Assembly: GCA_963682085.1 (NCBI GenBank)
Contig: OY821614.1
Location: 1,426,001 to 1,490,000, forward strand
Origin: Thiodubiliella sp900128405
Lineage (GTDB): Bacteria > Pseudomonadota > Gammaproteobacteria > PS1 > Pseudothioglobaceae
DNA length: 64,000 nucleotides
Direction of reading: 5' to 3'
Of this stretch, positions 35,128-43,232 are shown in pieces (position 1 is the stretch's first letter; each line of letters begins with the position of its first letter). A program made the translations under genes and the position numbers. The notes below the pieces were generated by a model. That model worked only from the letters and a program-made list of their open reading frames with translations. It was not told the origin of the DNA and did no database searches.

Positions 35128-37092
35128 TTGTTATCAATCCTTGAAGTTGCCATTCCCGTCCCGTTAAATCAAACTTTTGACTATAAAAGCGAAGTTGAGG
35201 TAACTCAAGGTATGCGGGTTAAAGTGTCTTTTGGACGCAAAAAAGTGATTGGCATTGTGCTGTCAAAAAAAGACAAAAGCGATTTTGAAAAACTAAAAAC
35301 CATTGAAGAAGTATTAGACGATACGCCAATATTAGACCAGCCAATGCTCGATTTTTTACACTGGTCAGCAAATTATTACCATCATCCAATTGGCGAAGTG
35401 ATTGCCGCTGCATTACCAAAAAATCTACGCATTGGCAAACCAGCAGTCATTAAAAAAATGGTCGGTTTGCCCCTTGAAACCAGCGAACCCGATTTTAAAC
35501 CCACAGACGAACAGCAAAATGCAATTGCACAAATCTCAACTTCTTTAAACCAATATCACGGATTTTTACTGCACGGGGTAACAGGCAGTGGCAAAACGGA
35601 AGTATATCTACGCATTGCTCAGGAAATACTCAATCAAGGCAAACAAGTGCTGGTTTTGGTGCCTGAAATTGGATTAACCCCACAAATGATTACACGCTTT
35701 GAATCAAGATTAAACACACACATCGTTTCAATTCACTCCCAACGCAACGAAACGCAAAAATTGGATGCTTATTTAATGGCAAAAGACGGCTCTGCTGGCG
35801 TGATACTGGGTACACGAAGTGCGATTTTTGCCCCCATGCCAAACTTGGGTTTAATTATTATTGACGAAGAACATGACACTTCTTTTAAGCAACAATCCAG
35901 TTTCCGCTATTCTGCCAGAGATTTGTGCTTTGTGCGTGCTAAGCAAGCCAATATTCCCGTGATATTGGGCACGGCAACACCCTCATTGGAAATGCTTAAA
36001 CAAGTGATGGACAAAAAAATTACGCGCTTAACTCTAAAAAAACGCGCAAGTGGTGCACCATTACCAAAAGTAAATTTGATTGATATGCGTACCGAAACAG
36101 GAGGGGCACTTTCTGCACTATTAATCGCAAAAATGCAACAACATTTGAAAAATAACAAACAAGTTATGTTGTTTATTAATCGCCGTGGCTATGCCCCCGT
36201 TTATTTTTGCACTCAATGCGATTGGAAATCAGAATGCAGCCACTGCGATTCATCAATGATTTACCACCGCCACATCAATCGCCTTAAATGCCATCACTGT
36301 AATAACGAAAAAATACCCGAACAAACCTGCCCCGAATGTGGCAAACAATCACTAGAAGTGTTTGGCTATGGCACCCAAAGGCTAGAAGAAACACTAGGAT
36401 CACACTTCGCCAACACCCCAATTATTCGCATTGACCGTGATACTACCCGCCGCAAAAAAGCCTTTGAGCAACACTTAGAGCAAATCAATTCTGGCGAACC
36501 TTGTATTATTGTCGGCACACAAATGTTAGCCAAAGGACACGACTTCTCTAATCTAGCAATGGTAGGGGTTTTGGACATTGACGGCGGCTTATTGTCCAGT
36601 AATTTCCGTGGAACAGAATACCTAGCACAACTTCTTATCCAAGTATCAGGGCGTGCTGGCAGAAGTGGCGAGCAAGGCGAAGTGTCCATCCAAACCCGCT
36701 ACCCCGACCATCCAATTTTTAATTTCGTGCTATCCAATCGCTACACGCAATTTGCTAGCATGCTACTCAAACAACGCACCCAAGCCAAAATGCCACCGTT
36801 TTCCCATCAAGCCCTAATCTGTGCCAACGCCAAAATCAAACAAAATGCCCAAGATTTTTTACAAGAAATGGCAACCCTGCTCAAAAGCATTCAAATAGAC
36901 ACCGTAGAAATCTGGGGGCCAGTCTCTGCTGTAATGGAAAAAAAAGCCGATTACTATTACTTTAATCTCTACTTACAATCAGACAACAGAAAAGCCCTAC
37001 ACCAAATGCTTGCCACCCTTAATCAACACACCAACACGCTCACCCTTAAAAATAAAGTGCGCTGGTATTTAGATGTTGACCCCGTTGAATAA
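35128..37092 (+). CDS. priA: Primosomal helicase PriA
   Basis: About 654 residues. I chose the TTG at 35128 because it gives MLSILEVAIPVPLNQTFDY, matching the family start; an upstream TTG at 35062 would overlap ybeY and add 22 odd residues. Walker A GVTGSGKTEVYL, Walker B IIIDEEHD, motif SFRYSARD, and the Cys clusters CTQCDWKSECSHC, CHHCNN and CPECGK of the zinc domain are all present. Restarts replication at stalled forks. A fossil of its last codons lies at 41068-41100. Confidence 0.93.
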   Translation: MLSILEVAIPVPLNQTFDYKSEVEVTQGMRVKVSFGRKKVIGIVLSKKDKSDFEKLKTIEEVLDDTPILDQPMLDFLHWSANYYHHPIGEVIAAALPKNLRIGKPAVIKKMVGLPLETSEPDFKPTDEQQNAIAQISTSLNQYHGFLLHGVTGSGKTEVYLRIAQEILNQGKQVLVLVPEIGLTPQMITRFESRLNTHIVSIHSQRNETQKLDAYLMAKDGSAGVILGTRSAIFAPMPNLGLIIIDEEHDTSFKQQSSFRYSARDLCFVRAKQANIPVILGTATPSLEMLKQVMDKKITRLTLKKRASGAPLPKVNLIDMRTETGGALSALLIAKMQQHLKNNKQVMLFINRRGYAPVYFCTQCDWKSECSHCDSSMIYHRHINRLKCHHCNNEKIPEQTCPECGKQSLEVFGYGTQRLEETLGSHFANTPIIRIDRDTTRRKKAFEQHLEQINSGEPCIIVGTQMLAKGHDFSNLAMVGVLDIDGGLLSSNFRGTEYLAQLLIQVSGRAGRSGEQGEVSIQTRYPDHPIFNFVLSNRYTQFASMLLKQRTQAKMPPFSHQALICANAKIKQNAQDFLQEMATLLKSIQIDTVEIWGPVSAVMEKKADYYYFNLYLQSDNRKALHQMLATLNQHTNTLTLKNKVRWYLDVDPVE

Positions 37093-37680
37093 ATAACACC
37101 CACCAGATTCCTTACTATTTTATTTAGCCTAAGAATGTCTTACAATTTTTACTAAAAGCCTGCACTCTTTTAACAAGCACCTTCTATTATTTTCATACAA
37201 AGGTGGTAAGTCTGCCACTAAAACATTTACCTTTTTTCAAACAAACGAAGAAACACCAATGAACAGCAAAAAAATATCTAAACTTTGGCAACGAGTTATA
37301 AATTACGGACAATTAAACGCAAGACAAAACCCTGCATCAACACCTTAAAATTAGCGAGGACAAAGCCATTTTAATAACCCACAAAATCGCCTTTGAAACC
37401 ATCCTTGTGTAATACGCCAAACCAAAAATCTCCACAGGCATTGACACAATTGATTGACAATAGACTGCCAATAACAATCGCCAAGTGATACCAACCTCAT
37501 CTACAGCGAACACAAAACCAGTAGTTCTGCTATCCTAAAACTTGCATTTACCCCGAGCAAATAAAACAGGTCAATTGCTATTTCTAACGACGAAGTTGCT
37601 AAATAATAGCATGGCACTTTTACTTATCATTACTTAGAAAAAATAAAGTATAATAGTTACCAACTTTAATAATTTTTATT

Positions 37681-37852
37681 GTGAGTACATTTAGCCGTTT
37701 TATCATTAACTAGCCAAGCAAATTCTGAAGAGAAGCAACAAGTCCTAAATAAGAAAAACGCAGTTATTAATGGAATACCAACAAAAATAAATGGCGATCT
37801 GAAAAGTGATGAATGGCTGGACTTCAATGATGATTACAAAGATACTATGTGA
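37681..37852 (+). pseudogene. Decayed small secreted protein, copy 1
   Basis: In one frame the DNA reads LAVLSLTSQANS, a signal-peptide-like end, then EEKQQVLNKKNAVINGIPTK, INGDLKSDEWLDFNDDYKDT and a stop at 37850. The frame has a stop directly before the hydrophobic part, and a GTG at 37681 in another frame gives STFSRFIIN. A single frameshift in the signal peptide would explain this. The second copy at 42951 is more decayed. Confidence 0.45.
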
Positions 37853-37893
37853 GAAATGAGTAGGGCATACAATAAGAGTCTCAGACTAAAAAT

Positions 37894-37915
37894 AAAGCCC
37901 CTTAATTGGGGCTTT
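37894..37915 (+). promoter_or_regulatory. Conserved 5'-leader hairpin, copy 1
   Basis: AAAGCCCC/GGGGCTTT perfect 8-base stem with a TTAATT loop, ending 36 bases before the ATG at 37952. The following bases TTTGTGG are a poor T-run. It could be the weak terminator of the decayed upstream frame, or a leader structure affecting the large gene. Conserved in copy 2 (43176-43193). Confidence 0.55.
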
Positions 37916-37951
37916 GTGGTGCTAATGCTGGCATAATTAACAGGACATACA

Positions 37952-40933
37952 ATGAAAAAAATATATATAAAAATAGTGTTACTAACAGGGCTGTTAGTTG
38001 GATCGCAGGTGTTCGCTAATAATTCAATCACTACAAGTATTGACACACAAGGCGTTTCAAAGATAGATGAAATTAAAGCGTTTTATATTGTTACAGATAT
38101 AGCTCATGGAAGGTCGTGGAACTACATAACAATCACATCAACAAAATCGGGAGCTAGTGGTAATGGTGATGTTCTGAAATATGTACAGACAGATACAGAG
38201 AGTTGCGGAAGAGTCAGCGGCACATCCGAGGCAATTATAACATGTGGACCTAATAGCCTTACACCCGACTTCTTACGCAACATTAACAATGAATTTAAAA
38301 CAGAGGGATTTACCGCTAATAGGTTCCCATCAGTTCCAAAATATACGAATGTCCGTTCTTGGTTGGGGGACTCCAAGACTTGGACGCTTGCAGGGGGTGT
38401 AGATAATCGAGACGAGGTGGCGAAGGTCGTGAGCTTTACTCCAACACTCGCAACTTCTCGTAAAGAGTACACAATCAGCATAAATGGCGATGATTATTCA
38501 ACCACAGTAACTGGAAATACGACCATTAAAGGAATCGTTGAAGCATTGCAAATGAAAGTGATTAGTAATTCTATGGTTACTTGCACAGAGGATGATACAA
38601 AACTAACTTGTACATCAAACGCAGGCAACCCAGCGTTTACATATTCCAGCTCAGTCATTGATCTCGCAAACGAAACCGATGCCGAAAGAGCTGCCAGATT
38701 AGCAAATGAAGCATGGCAAAATCAATTAGGCGTGGTGTCAACTTTCCTAACAACAGCAAATACTGCACGAGAAAATGCAACAACCGCTATAAGTAGTAAC
38801 GATAGTTTGCCTTCTAAATTTGCATCAATAAATCAATCAACACAAGCTAATGTGGCGTTACTTGCAGAAATACAAAAACTTAGTGGGCTTAAAAGAACGG
38901 ACGCAGATAACGCTACAGTTGAGAGTTTTGAGCAACAGTATCAGACACTAAATACGGCAACTAATGCGCTTATGGCAAACTATACGGAACAGAAACGCGT
39001 AGCAGACCTTGAGATAGCATGGCAAAATCAACTAACCGTGGTAACAAGTTCCCTGGCAACAGCAAATACTGCACGAGAAAATGCAACAGCTACTATGAAT
39101 AATAACTACAATAATTTGCCTTCTAAATTTGCATCGATAGAAGCGTCAAAACAAGCTAATGTGGCGTTACTTGCAGAAATACAAAAGCTTAGTGGGTTTA
39201 AAAGAACGGACGCAGATAACGCTACAGTTGAGAATTTTGAGCAACAGTATCAGACACTAAATACGGCAACTAATGCGCTTATGGCAAACTATGAGGAACA
39301 GAAACGCGTAGCAGACCTTGAGATAGCATGGCAAAATCAACTAACCGTGGTAACAAGCTCCCTAACAACAGCAAACAACGCACGAGCAAATGCAATAACC
39401 GTTATAAATGGTAACGATAGTTTGCCTTCTAAACTAGCATCAATAGAAGCATCAAAACAAGCTAATGCGTCGTTACTCTCAGAAATACGGAAGCTTAACG
39501 GACTTAAAAGAACAAACGCAGATAGCGCTACAGTTGAGAGTTTTGAGCAGCAGTATCAAACACTAAATACGGCAACTAATACGCTTAGGGCAAGTTATGA
39601 AGAGCAAGTACGCATACTTGAAGTAGCATGGCAAAATCAACTAACCGTGGTAACAAACTCCGTGACAGCAGCAAATACCGCACAAGCAAATGCAACAACT
39701 ACTATGGGTAATAATTATAATAGTTTACCTTCTAAATTGGCATCAATAGAAGCGTCAAAACAAGCTAATGCGGCGTTACTCTCAGAAATACGGAAGCTTA
39801 GCAGACTTAAAAGAACGGACGCAGATAACGCTACAGTTGAGAGTTTTGAGCAGCAGCATCAAACACTAAATACGGCAACTAATGCGCTTATGGCAAACTA
39901 TGAGGAACAGAACCGCATAGCAAACCCTGAGGTGGCATGGCAAAATCAACTAACCGTGGTAACAAGTTCCCTGGCAACAGCAAATACCGCACGAGAAAAT
40001 GCAACAACTACTATGGGTAATAATTATAATAGTTTACCTTCTAAATTGGCATCAATAGAAGCGTCAAAACAAGCTAATGCGGCGTTACTCTTAGAAATAC
40101 AGAAGCTTGATGGGCTTAAAATAACGGATGCAAATAGTGCTACAGTTGATGACTTTAACCAGCAGTATCAGACACTCAATACGGCAACTAATACGCTTAT
40201 GACAAACTATGAGGGACAGAGAGACGCAGTGAATAAAGCGACGATATTAACAGGATATTGGAAAACCCCAGTCATAAAGGGCTTGGACTATGCAACTGCT
40301 ACACACTCAAGCGTTACTGATGAAAATGGGGCGTTTAAGTGCCAATCGGGGGAAAATGTTACCTTTTCAATTGCAAGCCTAGTCTTAACCAGTATACCTT
40401 GCACGGAAATTTTAAATACCAAAACCACCAACAACATATCGCTGAATGCCACAAGCAGTGATGGCTTTAAAGATTGGAAGGATGAGACAAATAAGCAGAT
40501 GCTTATCACTAAGGTTCTTTTTGGCTTGTTTGGCAAAAATATAAAGACTGCATTTGCTCAAGAGGATGAGGCTTTAAAGTTTATAACTGTTGAACTTACG
40601 GAAGCACAGAAGAGTAATACTATGAATCGCTCCTTAGACGCTAACGATTTAAACCTACTGGTGCAGAATATTTTAGGTATAACTGAACCAGTTGTATTAC
40701 CAACAACTGAGCAGGCTGAGAATATGGTTACATCGGGTTGGCAGGCGAGTAAGGTGTTTGATGGTGCTATTAGCAATGATGATAGCACTGACACTGGTGC
40801 AAGCACGAAAAGTAGTAGTGGTGGCGGTTGTGTTTACAACCCTAATGCCCCTGCTAGATTTGATATGGGCTTTATCTTGTTAATGGTGCTAAGTGCTTAT
40901 TATCTAATCAGAAGAAAACGCCGATTTGTTTAA
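37952..40933 (+). CDS. Large secreted repeat protein with C-terminal sorting-type tail
   Basis: 993 residues. Signal peptide at residues 1-23 (IVLLTGLLVGSQVFA). Residues 25-250: non-repetitive beta-rich region, including KEYTISINGDDYSTTVTGNT. Residues 254-760: five tandem repeats of about 100 residues, each opening with AWQNQL.VV and containing SIEASKQAN, LKRTDAD and QYQTLNTATN; probably helical. Residues 765-930: a domain (YATATHSSVTDENGAFKCQ) of a type I know from bacterial surface proteins and lipoproteins. The C-terminus is SSSGGGCVYNPNAPARFD, a membrane segment (MGFILLMVLSAYYLI) and RRKRR, the architecture of GGGC-type CTERM sorting signals. Paralogue of 43233-45914. Surface adhesin or host-contact protein is an inference. 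Confidence 0.85.
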   Translation: MKKIYIKIVLLTGLLVGSQVFANNSITTSIDTQGVSKIDEIKAFYIVTDIAHGRSWNYITITSTKSGASGNGDVLKYVQTDTESCGRVSGTSEAIITCGPNSLTPDFLRNINNEFKTEGFTANRFPSVPKYTNVRSWLGDSKTWTLAGGVDNRDEVAKVVSFTPTLATSRKEYTISINGDDYSTTVTGNTTIKGIVEALQMKVISNSMVTCTEDDTKLTCTSNAGNPAFTYSSSVIDLANETDAERAARLANEAWQNQLGVVSTFLTTANTARENATTAISSNDSLPSKFASINQSTQANVALLAEIQKLSGLKRTDADNATVESFEQQYQTLNTATNALMANYTEQKRVADLEIAWQNQLTVVTSSLATANTARENATATMNNNYNNLPSKFASIEASKQANVALLAEIQKLSGFKRTDADNATVENFEQQYQTLNTATNALMANYEEQKRVADLEIAWQNQLTVVTSSLTTANNARANAITVINGNDSLPSKLASIEASKQANASLLSEIRKLNGLKRTNADSATVESFEQQYQTLNTATNTLRASYEEQVRILEVAWQNQLTVVTNSVTAANTAQANATTTMGNNYNSLPSKLASIEASKQANAALLSEIRKLSRLKRTDADNATVESFEQQHQTLNTATNALMANYEEQNRIANPEVAWQNQLTVVTSSLATANTARENATTTMGNNYNSLPSKLASIEASKQANAALLLEIQKLDGLKITDANSATVDDFNQQYQTLNTATNTLMTNYEGQRDAVNKATILTGYWKTPVIKGLDYATATHSSVTDENGAFKCQSGENVTFSIASLVLTSIPCTEILNTKTTNNISLNATSSDGFKDWKDETNKQMLITKVLFGLFGKNIKTAFAQEDEALKFITVELTEAQKSNTMNRSLDANDLNLLVQNILGITEPVVLPTTEQAENMVTSGWQASKVFDGAISNDDSTDTGASTKSSSGGGCVYNPNAPARFDMGFILLMVLSAYYLIRRKRRFV
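38711..40240 (+). repeat. Five tandem about 300-bp coding repeats
   Basis: Units begin GCATGGCAAAATCAA at 38711, 39017, 39326, 39626 and 39935, giving lengths of 306, 309, 300 and 309 bases before the last, partial-length unit. All keep the reading frame (100-103 codons). DNA identity is high by eye, so unit number may vary by recombination. Confidence 0.9.
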
Positions 40934-40956
40934 TAAGTAAATAAAGCAAACAAAGA

Positions 40957-40988
40957 AAAAAGCCCCGTGAAAACGGGGCTTTTTTTTG
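40957..40988 (+). terminator. Rho-independent terminator, copy 1
   Basis: AGCCCCGT, loop GAAA, ACGGGGCT followed by eight T, after the stop of the 993-residue gene. The same terminator follows the paralogue at 46015. Confidence 0.92.
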
Positions 40989-41061
40989 AGTAAGTCCTGT
41001 CTGATTTATACTTGCTCTCAAGTCCAAGTATACATTCCACGCACAGTAGAGCAGGGGGAAT

Positions 41062-41114
41062 AAAATGTGTCGGTATTTCAATGTTAACCCCATTGAATAA
41101 ACAACATCCGCCTC
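41062..41114 (+). pseudogene. Fossil of the priA 3' end
   Basis: Bases 41068-41100 read CRYFNVNPIE-stop, against WYLDVDPVE-stop at the priA C-terminus (37066-37092). Homology continues past the stop (AATAAACAACATCCGCC here, AATAAATAACACCCACC after priA). It faces the same way as priA and lies just before bioA, so the large gene and its spacer are bracketed by direct copies of the priA end. Confidence 0.7.
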
Positions 41115-41204
41115 TTGCAAAGTAAAAAAGGGTTTACAAACCTTCCCACTCCTCCATAAAGTAGGGAAGGGTTTATAGTCCTCCACAAAACCGAACTTTA
41201 AATA

Positions 41205-41231
41205 CTAAAAAAGGTTGTAAAACCTTTTCCC
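41205..41231 (-). terminator. bioA terminator
   Basis: On the minus strand AAAAGGTT, a short loop and AACCTTTTTT form a stem with a T-tail, about 30 bases after the bioA stop. The stem is AT-rich, so termination may be modest. Confidence 0.6.
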
Positions 41232-41261
41232 TACTTGTAGAAATAGGTAAAAAAATGGGTG

Positions 41262-42497
41262 TTATTTGTTGATGATGGTTTTAATTGCATTAGTAATAAT
41301 TGACAATTCATTATCGGTAATGATAAATGGTGGCATGGTATAGAGGAATTTGCCATACGGTCTAAGCCAAACACCGTTATCAATAAGTTGGTTTTGAGTT
41401 TTTTCAACTTCAATGTCATTCACCATTTCCATGATGCCGATAGCACCTAAAATCCGCACATCAGCCACTTTGTCATTTTGCTTGAGTGGGGCAAGTTCAG
41501 CGTAAAAATGTTTTTCAATACGAGCAATATTATCCTGCCATGGTGAATTAAGCAGTAAATTAATACTAGCATTTGCCACGGCACAGGCGAGTGGATTTGC
41601 CATAAATGTGGGACCGTGCATCAGTGTGCCAACTGTCTGTGCTATGTCATCGGTAGTAAGTGTGGCAGCCAGCGTCATATAGCCACCTGTAAGCGCCTTG
41701 CCTAAGCACAAAATATCTACTTCAACCTCCACATATTCAAGAGCAAATAATTCACCTGTTCTACCAAAACCAGTAGCAATTTCATCAAGGATAAACAGCA
41801 CTTGATATTGCTCACAAAGTGCCTTGGCTTTAAGTAAATATTGTGGATTGTAAAATCGCATACTGCCCGCACCTTGCACCACAGGCTCTAAAATCATCGC
41901 AGCAATGGCATCAGAATGTTGTTTCAGTGTCGCCTCTAAATCCGCTAACGCCTCCTCCATAAGGGCAACAGAAGGGCTTTTAACAAAAAAGTGTTGAGGC
42001 AAAATACCTGAGAATAAAGAATGCATACTATTGTCTGGGTCGCACACACTCATAGCACCAAAAGTATCCCCATGATAACCGCCCCGAATGGTAACAAACT
42101 TTTGCTTGCTTGATTTCCCTTGATTATGCCAATATTGACACGCCATTTTAAGTGCCACTTCAACAGCAACAGACCCTGAATCAGAAAAAAACACTTTACT
42201 TAAAGGCTCTGGCGTAATTGCCACCAAAGTTTTTGCCAAATCAATAGCACTTTGATGCGTCAAACCGCCAAACATAATATGCGACATCTTTGCAAGTTGC
42301 TCAGTTACTGCTTGGTTTAAAACAGGATGATTATAACCATGAATCGCCGACCACCACGAGCTCATCCCATCAACCACCCGCTTATCGCCTTCTAAATTAA
42401 GACAAACGCCATCAGCGGATAGCACTTTATGTGATTGTATTGGATTAGGCACTTTAGCATACGGATGCCAAATATGTTGATGATCAAATGTATTCAT
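41262..42497 (-). CDS. bioA: Adenosylmethionine-8-amino-7-oxononanoate aminotransferase
   Basis: 411 residues. PLP-dependent class III aminotransferase that makes 7,8-diaminopelargonate in biotin synthesis. IWHPYAKVPNP at the N-terminus, DGMSSWWSAIHGY, FILDEIATGFGRTG and the PLP lysine in CLGKALTGGYM are diagnostic. It stands alone, without other bio genes, and no BirA-type operator is visible upstream. It lies between the two paralogous repeat-protein loci. Confidence 0.95.
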   Translation of the reverse strand: MNTFDHQHIWHPYAKVPNPIQSHKVLSADGVCLNLEGDKRVVDGMSSWWSAIHGYNHPVLNQAVTEQLAKMSHIMFGGLTHQSAIDLAKTLVAITPEPLSKVFFSDSGSVAVEVALKMACQYWHNQGKSSKQKFVTIRGGYHGDTFGAMSVCDPDNSMHSLFSGILPQHFFVKSPSVALMEEALADLEATLKQHSDAIAAMILEPVVQGAGSMRFYNPQYLLKAKALCEQYQVLFILDEIATGFGRTGELFALEYVEVEVDILCLGKALTGGYMTLAATLTTDDIAQTVGTLMHGPTFMANPLACAVANASINLLLNSPWQDNIARIEKHFYAELAPLKQNDKVADVRILGAIGIMEMVNDIEVEKTQNQLIDNGVWLRPYGKFLYTMPPFIITDNELSIITNAIKTIINK

Positions 42498-42950
42498 ACA
42501 ACCGCAACAGAAAAAAACCTGTCTTTCTCAAAAATCCCCTTGTCCCGAGAATCCCTCTCAATCTCTTTGACTTTAAACATAATCTCAATTAACACTTTCG
42601 CTTTCTCCATTACACCCACCCACAAAAAAACCAATTTTAACACAAGCACCCTCAAGCAAAACCCAACACCGCCCCACAAATATTGACCTTATCCCCACAG
42701 GTGTTGACACAATTGATTGACAATGAACTACCAACGACAATCACCAAGCTGATACCAACCTCATCTACAACAAACACAAAATCAGAAGTTCTACCACCCT
42801 AGAACTCGCACTTACCTCCCGAGCAAATAAAACAGGTCAATTGCTATTTATAACGATGAAGTTGACTCTTATGGCATAACACTTTTATTTGCCATTACTT
42901 AAAAAAAATAAAGTAAAATAATTATTAATTACCAACCTAAGATTTTTATT

Positions 42951-43114
42951 GTGAATACATTTAACCGCTTTATCATTAATTAACCAAGCAAATTCTGAAC
43001 ACGCATATTAACAAGGGAAATGCAATTATTAATGGAATGCCAGCAAAAATAGATGGCGATCTAGAAGGTGATGAATGACTGGACTTCAATGATGACTATA
43101 AATATACTATGTGA
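42951..43114 (+). pseudogene. Decayed small secreted protein, copy 2
   Basis: Counterpart of 37681-37852. Readable pieces are NGMPAKIDGDLEGDE, a stop in place of Trp, then LDFNDDYKYTM-stop. Frame is lost after the signal-peptide region (an internal TAA and a deletion around 43000-43020). Confidence 0.45.
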
Positions 43115-43175
43115 GAGATGAACAGGGCAATATAATAAGAGCCTCAGGCTAAAGCCCTAAATCTACTATAATACT

Positions 43176-43193
43176 AGCCCCTTAATTGGGGCT
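43176..43193 (+). promoter_or_regulatory. Conserved 5'-leader hairpin, copy 2
   Basis: AGCCCC, loop TTAATT, GGGGCT; the core and loop are identical to copy 1 while the outer stem pairs have changed. Ends 39 bases before the ATG at 43233. Confidence 0.55.
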
Positions 43194-43232
43194 TTGTGTC
43201 GCCAATTTTGATATAAAAAACAAGAAGGTAAT

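Larger units (their letters stand above)
37432..37951 (+). repeat. Upstream copy of a duplicated spacer segment
   Basis: From CCACAGGCATTGACACAATT to the start of the 37952 gene this segment is clearly homologous to 42693-43232, which precedes the paralogous 43233 gene. Shared landmarks are CAAATAAAACAGGTCAATTG, a -10-like TATAAT (37649-37654), the decayed frame at 37681-37852 and the hairpin at 37894. Between priA and this segment (37093-37431) I see no intact gene. Confidence 0.8.
42693..43232 (+). repeat. Downstream copy of the duplicated spacer segment
   Basis: Homologous to 37432-37951 over its whole length, with small insertions and deletions. It holds the second decayed frame (42951-43114), a TATAAT (43167-43172) and the leader hairpin (43176-43193). 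Bases 42498-42692 upstream show nothing I can support. Confidence 0.8.

Noticed and set aside
37259..37348. 29-codon frame MNSKKISKLWQRVINYGQLN after priA
   Set aside because: It is short and without a clear family. It might be the start of a decayed gene, but I could not identify it and no intact version is visible.
38711..40240. Regular repeats considered as a CRISPR array
   Set aside because: Units are about 300 bases, contiguous and in frame with a protein; there are no short repeats with unique spacers.
41262..42497. BirA operator looked for upstream of bioA
   Set aside because: No TTGTTAACC-type inverted repeat is present in the bioA upstream region.
42494..42679. Possible 61-residue membrane protein on the minus strand upstream of bioA
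   Set aside because: It has no ribosome site, and its hydrophobic look comes from AT-rich spacer sequence; no family resemblance.
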